A stretch of DNA of 33,931 nt from the NCBI GenBank assembly GCA_016202815.1, contig JACQNZ010000008.1:1-33931 (forward strand), read 5' to 3'. The notes under the pieces were generated by a model. The model was given only the letters and a program-made list of their open reading frames with translations, was not told the DNA's origin and ran no database searches. Made by a program: the position numbers and the translations under genes. Origin of the DNA: Candidatus Aenigmatarchaeota archaeon (GTDB lineage Archaea; Aenigmatarchaeota; Aenigmatarchaeia; JACPZZ01). Positions 16,370-22,614 of this stretch are shown one piece after another; position 1 is the first letter of the stretch, and every line of letters starts with the position of its first letter.

Positions 16370-17452
16370 TCACTTTTCCCTGAAATGTGACAACGAGCCC
16401 TTTACAAGTTTTTCCAGTTCTCCCTTCATGAGGACGCTTCTGTCGTTGCCAGAATAGAAATCCACCCTTGCCGCGAGAGTTATCTTGGACGCGACAATGC
16501 GCGCTATCTTTCCCCGTATCGGTATTGGCGCGGATATTACAGCCGGATGGTAGAATATTATCCCGTGCTTCGGCGCCTTGCCCTTCTTTTTCAAAAACCG
16601 AAAAAGCGCTTTCTCGGCCCCGAGAAGCTGTATTGTGGAGGACGGTAATTTGGCGAGTTTTTCCAGCCCGCCAGCCTGTGAAACAAGGCGGAACGCCAGC
16701 AGCGCACCCGCGACAGCCGACGTGTTCGGCATTATCCTCTTGCCGAGTATTTCCAGGTAATTTTCAAGGTTTCTCTTTTCGGCGTACATGCGCTTTAACA
16801 TCTCACCGGCCTTTTTGACGCCGTCTAAATCAGCCTCGTCAAACTCCATGCCTGCTGTTTCGATTTCAAGCTTTCGGCCGTCCCTTTCAAAATTTCCGCG
16901 CACGGTTTTGTCAGAAACGAATTCGGCAAACTTCTCGTTGTCTTTTATCAGGCCGTTTATTTCAGGAAAATAAAGTCCGTACCATTCGCGCATGTGCTCG
17001 GACAGCGTGTTTATGTCCTTGTTTAACTCGTCTATCATACCCACAACGCGCATGCCTATCCTGTCCTTGTCAACGCTTCTGAGTTCGGACTTGGAGCTTT
17101 CCGAGCCTACCGAAGACAGGACCTTATTAAGTTCGGATTGGGACCCAACCCACCGCTCCTTCAGTGCGATTTCGCGGAAAATAGATTTAGCCTTGTTCTC
17201 ACCAACGCCTTCAGCGTCCTTTTCCAGGGCAAACTCGCCTGATTTCGGGTATAAGCCGTAAAACTCGCTGAAACCTTTTTTCCTTAGCCTTTGCAGTACT
17301 TTGGTCTCCTCCTCCAAAAAATCACTTTTGGCGGCATCCAGTTTGGTGGAAATTTGTTTCGCATCCTTTTTGAACAGCTCTTTGTCTATCAATTTTCCTT
17401 CGGAATCGAACGCCAGCACGCCTATGACAGAATATCCCAAATACGCCTTCAC
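16370..17452 (-). CDS. nop5: Nop5/Nop56-family C/D-RNP scaffold protein
   Basis: The 360-residue protein bridges L7Ae/RNA and fibrillarin in the C/D RNP. It has the N-terminal domain, a long coiled coil (about 130-240) and the Nop domain near the C-terminus with L-G-A-E-K-A-L-F, G-I-I-F-Y-H-P and A-R-I-V-A-S-K-I-T-L-A-A-R-V-D. I chose GTG 17450-17452 because it gives M-K-A-Y-L-G-Y-S-V-I-G-V-L-A-F, the usual Nop5 beginning; a TTG at 17482 would add ten residues. The C-terminus lacks the long Lys-rich tail of eukaryotic forms. Upstream lies intron-rich tRNA-Leu. Confidence 0.93.
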   Translation of the reverse strand: MKAYLGYSVIGVLAFDSEGKLIDKELFKKDAKQISTKLDAAKSDFLEEETKVLQRLRKKGFSEFYGLYPKSGEFALEKDAEGVGENKAKSIFREIALKERWVGSQSELNKVLSSVGSESSKSELRSVDKDRIGMRVVGMIDELNKDINTLSEHMREWYGLYFPEINGLIKDNEKFAEFVSDKTVRGNFERDGRKLEIETAGMEFDEADLDGVKKAGEMLKRMYAEKRNLENYLEILGKRIMPNTSAVAGALLAFRLVSQAGGLEKLAKLPSSTIQLLGAEKALFRFLKKKGKAPKHGIIFYHPAVISAPIPIRGKIARIVASKITLAARVDFYSGNDRSVLMKGELEKLVKGSLSHFREK

Positions 17453-17534
17453 AGCAACACCAGATTTAATGAGTTCGCACAAGGCTTAAATAGCCGTTTT
17501 CCCCCTTGTCGGGGGAGTCTGATGAGAAAAATAA

Positions 17535-17758
17535 TGCGGGGGGTCGGAGACTCGACTGCCATACATCGGCTGACTGACTCATACATGGTATGAGTCTAAT
17601 TGCCGTGTGGCTAGTTTTCGAACCGACGAACTCGCTAGGAGATCAGATATCTCGTTTTGGTCAAGCTTTTCCTAAGCTTGTCTTGAGTCTGACGCCTTTA
17701 GTCATAGGCGATGCTTCGCCTCATCACTCAAGTGTTAACCGGGCTTGGCTACCCCCGC
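17535..17758 (-). tRNA. tRNA-Leu(CAA) interrupted in D loop, anticodon loop and T loop
   Basis: Four exons give an 86-nt class II tRNA: 17735-17758, 17682-17697, 17617-17648 and 17535-17548. Acceptor GCGGGGG/CCCCCGC is perfect; D arm GCC...GGC; anticodon arm TCAGA-CTCAAGA-TCTGA; variable arm CTC-CTAGC-GAG; T arm GTCGG-TTCGAAT-CCGAC. Insertions are 37 nt (17698-17734, D loop), 33 nt (17649-17681, after position 37) and 68 nt (17549-17616, after position 59). The T-loop intron has an exact BHB: TTCG pairs with CGAG, with bulges AA/A and TC/T, continued by an inner stem. The anticodon intron fits with CTC-GAG and bulge AT/A. The D-loop boundaries are the least certain (a weak GGTT/GACT central helix). 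Confidence 0.88.
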
Positions 17759-17771
17759 AGTTGCCTAATTA

Positions 17772-17802
17772 AAAACATATGCTTTTAGTATGCATATGTT
17801 TC
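17772..17802 (-). repeat. 31-nt hairpin element, copy C (inverted orientation)
   Basis: Read on the minus strand, arm GAAACATATGC, loop ATACTAAAA and arm GCATATGTTTT form an 11+9+11 hairpin with only the terminal pair imperfect (G-T). It lies 13 nt before the tRNA-Leu 5' end, where the promoter is expected. The 13 bases upstream (GCCGGTGC plus TAGAA context) resemble the flank of the composite element at 5014-5047. Confidence 0.72.
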
Positions 17803-17850
17803 TAGCACCGGCGTTTCAGTTTACGATGCGCCCGTTTCGGTCAGTCAACC

Positions 17851-17871
17851 ATTTCTGTTTACTTCAGAAAT
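17851..17871 (+). repeat. Short hairpin upstream of tRNA-Leu
   Basis: ATTTCTG and CAGAAAT pair around the loop TTTACTT. It lies between tRNA-Leu and the gene ending at 17883. The 7-bp stem is short and could be chance or part of a terminator. Confidence 0.35.
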
Positions 17872-17882
17872 ATTAATAAGGA

Positions 17883-18344
17883 TCAGGCAGAAATAGCCTT
17901 TACTTCGCCCTTTAACTTCTCCAACTGGGCCTTTAATTCGTTCAATGAAACCTTCATCTCCGCGCGCTTGGCCTCAATACCAATGTCTATATTCAATCCC
18001 TGCGGCCTGCCCATTTCCGCATCCATCGCCTCAAGTATCTTGTCGGTTTTCTCCAGGGTTGCTGTAAGCGCCTCGTTTGTTTCCTTAAACATCTCCTGCG
18101 CACTGTTTAAAACAGAACCAAGCTGCCTTAGCGTTTCCATGTTGTTTTTCAGCGCGCCGAAATAAGAAAGCATTTCCTTGTAACGGTCAACTTTTATGAA
18201 CAGCGGCGCTTCGCGGATAACCGGAACCTCGGGCACGTTTTCCACAGGCTCTGTCGCATGTTCAGGCCCAGGATAAAGGCTGAGGGCCTGTTCATTTTCC
18301 GCGGTTAAATCTCTTGCAAGCTTCTTCCTGACAAACCAGACCAT
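17883..18344 (-). CDS. Conserved-looking coiled-coil protein, unknown function
   Basis: This 153-residue cytoplasmic protein has a basic N-terminus (M-V-W-F-V-R-K-K-L), a Pro/Glu-rich spacer (residues 25-48) and two long amphipathic helices (about 52-107 and 122-151) typical of a coiled coil. No catalytic motif is visible. ATG at 18344 lies about 24 nt from a TATA box shared with the divergent tRNA-Gly gene, suggesting a leaderless mRNA. Confidence 0.7.
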   Translation of the reverse strand: MVWFVRKKLARDLTAENEQALSLYPGPEHATEPVENVPEVPVIREAPLFIKVDRYKEMLSYFGALKNNMETLRQLGSVLNSAQEMFKETNEALTATLEKTDKILEAMDAEMGRPQGLNIDIGIEAKRAEMKVSLNELKAQLEKLKGEVKAISA

Positions 18345-18366
18345 ATAATAACATTCAAATCCGGCT

Positions 18367-18377
18367 AATATAAATTT
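18367..18377. promoter_or_regulatory. Bidirectional TATA element between the coiled-coil gene and tRNA-Gly
   Basis: AATATAAATTT reads as a TATA box in both directions. It is 29 nt from the 5' end of tRNA-Gly on the plus strand and about 23 nt from the ATG at 18344 on the minus strand. Confidence 0.5.
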
Positions 18378-18405
18378 GCTTTCGGGACTATTCTAAACAG
18401 AACAA

Positions 18406-18510
18406 GCGGTTATGGTCTAATGGCAGGACAAAAGCTTCCCAACAGGCCTTCACCAAAGAAACTGGAAACGGAAATAGCTTTTAATCCGGGTTCAAATCCC
18501 GGTAACCGCA
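18406..18510 (+). tRNA. tRNA-Gly(CCC) with a 34-nt intron after position 37
   Basis: Acceptor GCGGTTA/TAACCGC, D arm GTCT...GGAC, anticodon stem AAAGC/GCTTT with loop TTCCCA-A, and T arm CCGGG-TTCAAAT-CCCGG are all intact. Exons are 18406-18441 and 18476-18510; the intron is 18442-18475. The BHB is exact: loop TTCC pairs with intron GGAA, then bulge AT/A precedes GCTTT. Discriminator A, no encoded CCA. The open frame that appears to begin at 18420 runs through this tRNA and is not coding there. Confidence 0.95.
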
Positions 18511-18533
18511 ATATTAAGCATTTGTGTGATTAC

Positions 18534-18950
18534 ATGGAACACCCCAAAATCAGCGTCGATATCCTAGTGGTAAGGGACGGAAAAATACTGCTCGGATTGT
18601 TGACGGACAGGTGGAAGTACAGAGGCAGACCGGCCTATGGCGTGCCCGGAAGGGATATCAGGTTCGGAGAAAAGATCGGGGATACCGTAAAACGAAACAT
18701 CCGGGAAGAATTCGACTGCGACGTAACAAACTACAGGATCATCTGCGTGAACGCCAACTACGCCCTGGGTAATCATTACGTGGGTATAGGAGTAGTAGCT
18801 GAGATATCCGGAGAGCCGAAAAATCTCCTCCCGGGAGACTGGGTGGAATGGAAATGGTTTCCGGCGGATGGTGTACCAGCTGACCTGTTTCCGGCAACAA
18901 AGAATTTAATGGACTGCTACTTTAGCAATAAAATAAACGTTTCAGAGTAG
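18534..18950 (+). CDS. Nudix hydrolase with an imperfect Nudix box
   Basis: The 138-residue protein has the Nudix fold outline (V-D-I-L-V-V-R-D-G-K-I-L-L-G-L-L at the N-terminus, later W-V-E-W-K-W-F). The box reads F-G-E-K-I-G-D-T-V-K-R-N-I-R-E-E-F-D, aligning with G-E...R-E-x-x-E-E-x-G. The EE pair is present but the E of R-E is N and the final G is D. It may hydrolyse a nucleotide-sugar or other diphosphate with altered activity. ATG 18534 is chosen because the earlier frame lies in tRNA-Gly. The 3' end overlaps the convergent SDR gene by 9 nt. Confidence 0.82.
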   Translation: MEHPKISVDILVVRDGKILLGLLTDRWKYRGRPAYGVPGRDIRFGEKIGDTVKRNIREEFDCDVTNYRIICVNANYALGNHYVGIGVVAEISGEPKNLLPGDWVEWKWFPADGVPADLFPATKNLMDCYFSNKINVSE

Positions 18951-19892
18951 TCGGCCTGACGACAAAAATCCAACAACTTCCCCTATTCCTTTTTCATACC
19001 CGACAGCCGGCCTGTAACCCAAAACTTCTTTTGCCCTGGAAATGTCGTAGTATCTGTCGCTCGATATGACCTTTATGTAACGGTCAAACGGCTGTGCTCC
19101 CTTTCCGCCCAGTTTCTTGGCAAGGTATGACAGCCTTGACGCCCACAACGCAATCCTTTTATCAATGTGTCCGGTCGGCGGATCCACACCCAGGCATCTG
19201 GCAACCAGCGCAAGCGCGTTTTCCTGCGTTATGATTTCCGGCCCGCCGATGTTGAACGCTGTGTTTAGCGGTTTTTTTGTCGTCGCGAGGTAAAATGCCT
19301 GCGCGCAATCCGAGGCGTGAACAAAGTGCAGCCTGTTCTGGCCGTCGCCCACCACTTTCATGCGCCCGGATTTTACCAGCGATATTATCTTGCCGAAGCC
19401 GGCTTCAAAACCCCTGCCGTAAATCACAGTAGGCCTTAGGGATGTGTAGCCTATGCCCGATTTTTCTATGGCGTCTTCGGATTTTATTTTGCTTAACCCA
19501 TACGCGTCCTTGGCCTTCCGGCCAAAGCTTTCCTTGACTGGCAACCGCGGATCAAATCCGTAAACAGCCACGGAGCTTGCATAAACAAATTTGGTTGCGC
19601 CGGCCGCAATCGCGGCTTCAAGAACGTTTTTCGTACCTTCGTAATTTATCCTCATGATCTCGCGGCCGGGCTTCCTGAAATCCAGAGTCGCTGCAAGATG
19701 CACAACAGTTTTTATGCCATCGCACGCTTTTGTCAGGGAGTCCGGATCCAATACATCGGCCAGGACAACCTCGGAATTCCGCAATTTTTGCATTCCTGCG
19801 CGGGACATCAGCCTTGTTTTCACGCCTTTTCCGGAAAACAGCTTCGAAACGTATGAGCCGAGGCTGCCGTCTGCTCCGGTGATCAGTATCAT
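18942..19892 (-). CDS. NAD(P)-dependent sugar epimerase/dehydratase-like (extended SDR)
   Basis: The 316-residue protein has the Rossmann glycine motif T-G-A-D-G-S-L-G (5-12), a D-V-L-D strand, and catalytic Y131-x3-K135 (Y-G-L-S-K) with S106/S107. The S-L-R-P-T-V-I-Y-G-R-G segment and later N-I-G-G-P-E match NDP-sugar epimerases and 3-beta-HSD-like reductases. The substrate cannot be called. With the glycosyltransferases nearby, a role in nucleotide-sugar supply is possible but inferred. Confidence 0.85.
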   Translation of the reverse strand: MILITGADGSLGSYVSKLFSGKGVKTRLMSRAGMQKLRNSEVVLADVLDPDSLTKACDGIKTVVHLAATLDFRKPGREIMRINYEGTKNVLEAAIAAGATKFVYASSVAVYGFDPRLPVKESFGRKAKDAYGLSKIKSEDAIEKSGIGYTSLRPTVIYGRGFEAGFGKIISLVKSGRMKVVGDGQNRLHFVHASDCAQAFYLATTKKPLNTAFNIGGPEIITQENALALVARCLGVDPPTGHIDKRIALWASRLSYLAKKLGGKGAQPFDRYIKVISSDRYYDISRAKEVLGYRPAVGYEKGIGEVVGFLSSGRLL

Positions 19893-19922
19893 GAATTAAA
19901 TACAGAAACACATCTTATATCC

Positions 19923-20492
19923 ATGAGCGAAACGGAACAGCTTGCAAAATTGATTTTCGAAACCGGCCAACTAAAACGATTGAAGCGCAGCGGCTGGTCT
20001 TTTGCGGGCGTGCAAAGCCCGGAAAGCGTCGCGGATCATTCTTGGCGCGCGGCGTTAATAGGGTTATTTATTGCGAAAATGGAAAAGGCAGACGAAAATA
20101 AAGTGGTTAAAATGTGCATCCTCCATGATTTGGCGGAGACAAGGACCGGCGATGTTAACAGGGTCAACGACCGTTACATAGAAGACAAGGGCGAGAAAAA
20201 AGCTTTCGAAGACATTTTATCCGGGGTATTCAAAAACGATTTGCTCGCAATCGTCGAAGAATACGATGAAAGAGAAACAAAGGAGTCGATAATAGCAAAA
20301 GACGCGGACCTTTTGGAACTTTTCGTTCAGGCAAAAGAGTACAAAGAGACCGGTTATAGTTCAGTCGCTGATTGGATGAAAAACGCCAAAGCTGCGTTAA
20401 AAACAAAAAGTGCAAAGGAGCTTGCGGACAAGCTTGAATCAATGGATCCCACGTCTTGGTGGCACGGGCTGAAAAAAATCCCAAACGATTAG
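19923..20492 (+). CDS. HD-domain 5'-nucleotidase (YfbR/HDDC2-like)
   Basis: This 189-residue HD-superfamily phosphohydrolase keeps the metal ligands H39 (V-A-D-H-S-W-R), H68-D69 (I-L-H-D-L-A-E) and a later D in A-K-D-A-D-L-L-E-L. The motif E-S-V-A-D-H-S-W-R is characteristic of YfbR/HDDC2 deoxynucleoside-5'-monophosphatases. The 3' end overlaps the convergent M24 gene by 4 nt. Confidence 0.88.
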   Translation: MSETEQLAKLIFETGQLKRLKRSGWSFAGVQSPESVADHSWRAALIGLFIAKMEKADENKVVKMCILHDLAETRTGDVNRVNDRYIEDKGEKKAFEDILSGVFKNDLLAIVEEYDERETKESIIAKDADLLELFVQAKEYKETGYSSVADWMKNAKAALKTKSAKELADKLESMDPTSWWHGLKKIPND

Positions 20493-21496
20493 AGCTCTTT
20501 GACACCGTTCTTAGTAACCAGGAAATCATTTTCAAACCTGACCCCGCCGCGTTTCACATCGTAGAAGCCCGGTTCGATGGTAAAAACCATGCCCGGTACG
20601 AAAGGCGTTTTGAAATTACTCAAAGAGCTTTCATGCACGTCGCGTCCGAGGAAATGTCCTATCGAATGGATGAATCCTTTGCCCAGCGTCGATTGTGCGG
20701 CCTTCTGCATCTCAAAGCCCGTTCCGCCGTTCTCTGCGATGGAAACGCATTTATCATAAGCTTTCATGACCTTGCTTTCCGTTTTCGCAAACCAGTCTGG
20801 TCTTTTTTTGAATACGCAGCGTGTAATGTCCGCGCAATAACCTTTGAAGCGTGCGCCGAAATCAACAAGCACCATTTTGTTTATCTTGCTGGACCCGGTG
20901 GCGTAATGAGGCAGCGCCGAGTTTTTGTCTGCCGCGCATATTGTTGGAAACGCCAGGCCGCAGCCTCGCGACCTCATCGAGCCTTCAATCTTCGCAGCCA
21001 GCGCATTCTCGTTGGTGAGATTTGAAGTTGAATCGCGAAGCGCTTTTTTGCTCACGTTAACCGCGGTTTTGATGAGCCTCACTTCGTTCTTGTCCTTTAT
21101 CATCCTGCACTCCTCGAATGAGGAAGACACGTCGATTAATTTTAATCCCATCGATTCCAGCCTCTTCCCGGAAGAATACGGAAGCTTGTCAGCAACAACC
21201 CCGATTTTTCCGGAACCGGAATAACCTTTGATGATCCCAATTTTTTCAGAGCGCTTTGTTACAAGTTTCAGTTTTTTAACGCCCTGTTTTTTGGCGCTTT
21301 CGTAATCCAGTTCGGAAACGGCGACTTCGGCGCCGTTCTTGCCGAGCATCGCGAAACACCCTTCAAACGGGCCGTCCAGCCCGGTCATGTAATAAAAATT
21401 TTCGTCCGGCGCGTTCGGCAGAAAAATTGAGTCGATCTTGATATTTTTGTCGTTGATTATACCCCACAGCCTTTTCAAACGCCTCAAAAAAATCAC
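20489..21496 (-). CDS. M24-family metallopeptidase (Xaa-Pro aminopeptidase/dipeptidase type)
   Basis: The 335-residue protein has a creatinase-like N-terminal domain and a pita-bread catalytic domain. All five dimetal ligands are visible: D212 (V-D-F-G-A), D223 (C-A-D-I-T-R), H281 (S-I-G-H-F-L-G), E308 (I-E-P-G-F-Y) and E322 (R-F-E-N-D). Such enzymes cleave X-Pro peptides. Start GTG at 21494-21496 overlaps the previous gene's TGA as GTGA, indicating translational coupling. Confidence 0.9.
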   Translation of the reverse strand: MIFLRRLKRLWGIINDKNIKIDSIFLPNAPDENFYYMTGLDGPFEGCFAMLGKNGAEVAVSELDYESAKKQGVKKLKLVTKRSEKIGIIKGYSGSGKIGVVADKLPYSSGKRLESMGLKLIDVSSSFEECRMIKDKNEVRLIKTAVNVSKKALRDSTSNLTNENALAAKIEGSMRSRGCGLAFPTICAADKNSALPHYATGSSKINKMVLVDFGARFKGYCADITRCVFKKRPDWFAKTESKVMKAYDKCVSIAENGGTGFEMQKAAQSTLGKGFIHSIGHFLGRDVHESSLSNFKTPFVPGMVFTIEPGFYDVKRGGVRFENDFLVTKNGVKEL

Positions 21497-21789
21497 TCGA
21501 AAATGCTTCCGAAGCCCTGCGCGACAGCGTCTTCTTCATCAGCTATCTGTTTCAGTATTTTTTCCCGCTCCGCGCCTTTGATCAGCTTGCCCTTCTTCCC
21601 TATAAGCTCCCTGGCCTTTTCCAGGGCATCTTCAGATCCGGATATCTTGACGCACACCGCGTCTTCCTTGGAGCCGAAGTTGGCGGCATTGCGGAATGTA
21701 AGCGACTGACGGGATACAACGTCGTCCTTTAACAAAGCCTGTTCAACATCGGCAAAGTCCTGCCTTGGTATGAAATAAACCGCGTCCAT
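21493..21789 (-). CDS. Small conserved-looking protein, unknown function
   Basis: The 98-residue protein is predicted alpha/beta, with a Lys-rich helix pair (E-K-A-R-E-L-I-G-K-K-G-K) and an acidic helix ending A-Q-G-F-G-S-I-F-E. No family recognised. I chose ATG 21787-21789 (M-D-A-V-Y-F-I-P-R-Q-D-F); a GTG at 21798 would add three residues. It is coupled to the M24 peptidase by the 4-nt overlap. Confidence 0.65.
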   Translation of the reverse strand: MDAVYFIPRQDFADVEQALLKDDVVSRQSLTFRNAANFGSKEDAVCVKISGSEDALEKARELIGKKGKLIKGAEREKILKQIADEEDAVAQGFGSIFE

Positions 21790-21837
21790 AACGATCACTG
21801 AATAATAGATCGGATAACGTTTAAATAAACAGGTTGT

Positions 21838-21909
21838 AGCCCCCGGTGAGGATTGAACTCACGACCTACAGTTTACAAAACTGTCGCTCTACCACTGAGC
21901 TACGGAGGC
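21838..21909 (-). tRNA. tRNA-Thr(TGT), uninterrupted
   Basis: Acceptor GCCTCCG/CGGGGGC (one T-G), D arm GCTC...GAGC, anticodon arm ACAGT-TTTGTAA-ACTGT, T arm GTGAG-TTCAATC-CTCAC. Discriminator U, no encoded CCA. It is the only tRNA of the six here without an intron. Confidence 0.96.
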
Positions 21910-21920
21910 AGTTGCAGACT

Positions 21921-21951
21921 GAAACAGATCCATACCAACTGGATCTGTTTC
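21921..21951 (+). repeat. 31-nt hairpin element, copy B
   Basis: Arms GAAACAGATCC and GGATCTGTTTC are perfect complements around the loop ATACCAACT. The element has the same 11+9+11 geometry as copies A and C, with different arm bases that still pair. It lies 11 nt before the 5' end of tRNA-Thr, over the expected promoter region. Confidence 0.78.
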
Positions 21952-21984
21952 TACTTACCTGACATTCTTTCCCTGAGGATTTTA

Positions 21985-22020
21985 TTTGATCAAACCTTTG
22001 TCTTAAAGTTTGAAAGACAA
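21985..22020 (+). repeat. TTGATCAAAC-type palindrome, diverged copy
   Basis: TTTGATCAAAC is followed by CTTTGTCTT and AAAGTTTG, allowing a bulged hairpin (CAAAC-TTT / AAA-GTTTG) or the alternative TTGTCTT / AAGACAA with a 9-nt loop. It resembles the TTGATCAAACTTC...GAAGTTTG repeats at 25791 and 31751. It abuts the double hairpin at 22020. Confidence 0.45.
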
Positions 22021-22065
22021 TGAAAATCTGATGATTTTCATGCACAGGAAATCCATGATTTCCTG
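22020..22065 (+). repeat. 46-nt double-hairpin repeat, intergenic copy
   Basis: ATGAAAATC / loop TGAT / GATTTTCAT, then GCA, then CAGGAAATC / loop CAT / GATTTCCTG. It has the same length and layout as 4912-4957 in the tRNA-Arg intron. A TATA-like ATTAATAT follows at about 22075 and probably drives the gene at 22108. Confidence 0.85.
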
Positions 22066-22107
22066 TGAAGGCTTATTAATATCTCTCCGCAGGCCTATTT
22101 TATTGTT

Positions 22108-22614
22108 ATGTTAAGGAAAAAGCGCAAAAGCAGAACGGCCATGTTTGTGGCAGTCTTGTTCATCCTGTCATTCGTGGTGCTTGGAAGGGCGTATGCGGCA
22201 AACAAAGTGCTGCTGGGCTTCACGGAAAACACGACAGAACTTGATGTAATAGACCTGAAATACGAGCCGGACCCGGTACTATATCTTGCGTCAGGCTGCG
22301 ACGGGATAAGGATGGGAATCACAAACGACCAGGCCTTCTCTATACGGGAAGCGCTCACGAAAAACATGTTTTCGAGGCCATTGACCCACGACCTCACATT
22401 CGAGGTGATGGACTCCTACAAAATAAAACTCCTTTACGCAAAGATAGATTCGATGGAAAACGGGATATACACAGCAAAGCTGCTTTTCTCGGACGGCGCC
22501 AACCTGAACGAGGCCGACGCAAGGCCGAGCGACATGGCAGCCTTCACCTTGCGATACGGGAACAGGTTCGCAATAAGCGACGGCCTGCTGTCAAACATGA
22601 CCTACGTTTGCTAG
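22108..22614 (+). CDS. Exported or membrane-anchored bifunctional-nuclease-domain (DUF151) protein
   Basis: The 168-residue protein has a basic N-terminus and one hydrophobic segment (M-F-V-A-V-L-F-I-L-S-F-V-V-L, residues 12-25) ending A-Y-A-A, a plausible signal peptide. The rest is a BFN/DUF151 domain: S-I-R-E-A-L-T-K...R-P-L-T-H-D-L, then D-A-R-P-S-D-M-A-A-F-T-L-R-Y-G, the most conserved part of the family. Known members are usually cytoplasmic or fused to UVR domains, so an exported form is unusual. The 3' end overlaps the convergent kinase gene by 24 nt. Confidence 0.82.
   Translation: MLRKKRKSRTAMFVAVLFILSFVVLGRAYAANKVLLGFTENTTELDVIDLKYEPDPVLYLASGCDGIRMGITNDQAFSIREALTKNMFSRPLTHDLTFEVMDSYKIKLLYAKIDSMENGIYTAKLLFSDGANLNEADARPSDMAAFTLRYGNRFAISDGLLSNMTYVC

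Noticed and set aside
17698-17734. Box C/D guide RNA inside the tRNA introns (GTGATGA resembles a C box)
   Set aside because: No D box (CTGA) at a suitable distance and the inserts are too short for a guide duplex; the same motif in tRNA-Met also lacks a D box.
17535-17758. Permuted or split tRNA
   Set aside because: All four exons lie in normal 5'-to-3' order on one strand and join by BHB-type introns, so no permutation is needed.
18420-18533. N-terminal extension of the first Nudix protein
   Set aside because: It reads through tRNA-Gly and its intron; homology begins at 18534.
21910-22085. CRISPR array
   Set aside because: The palindromes are of different types and sizes, without regular spacing or direct repeats.
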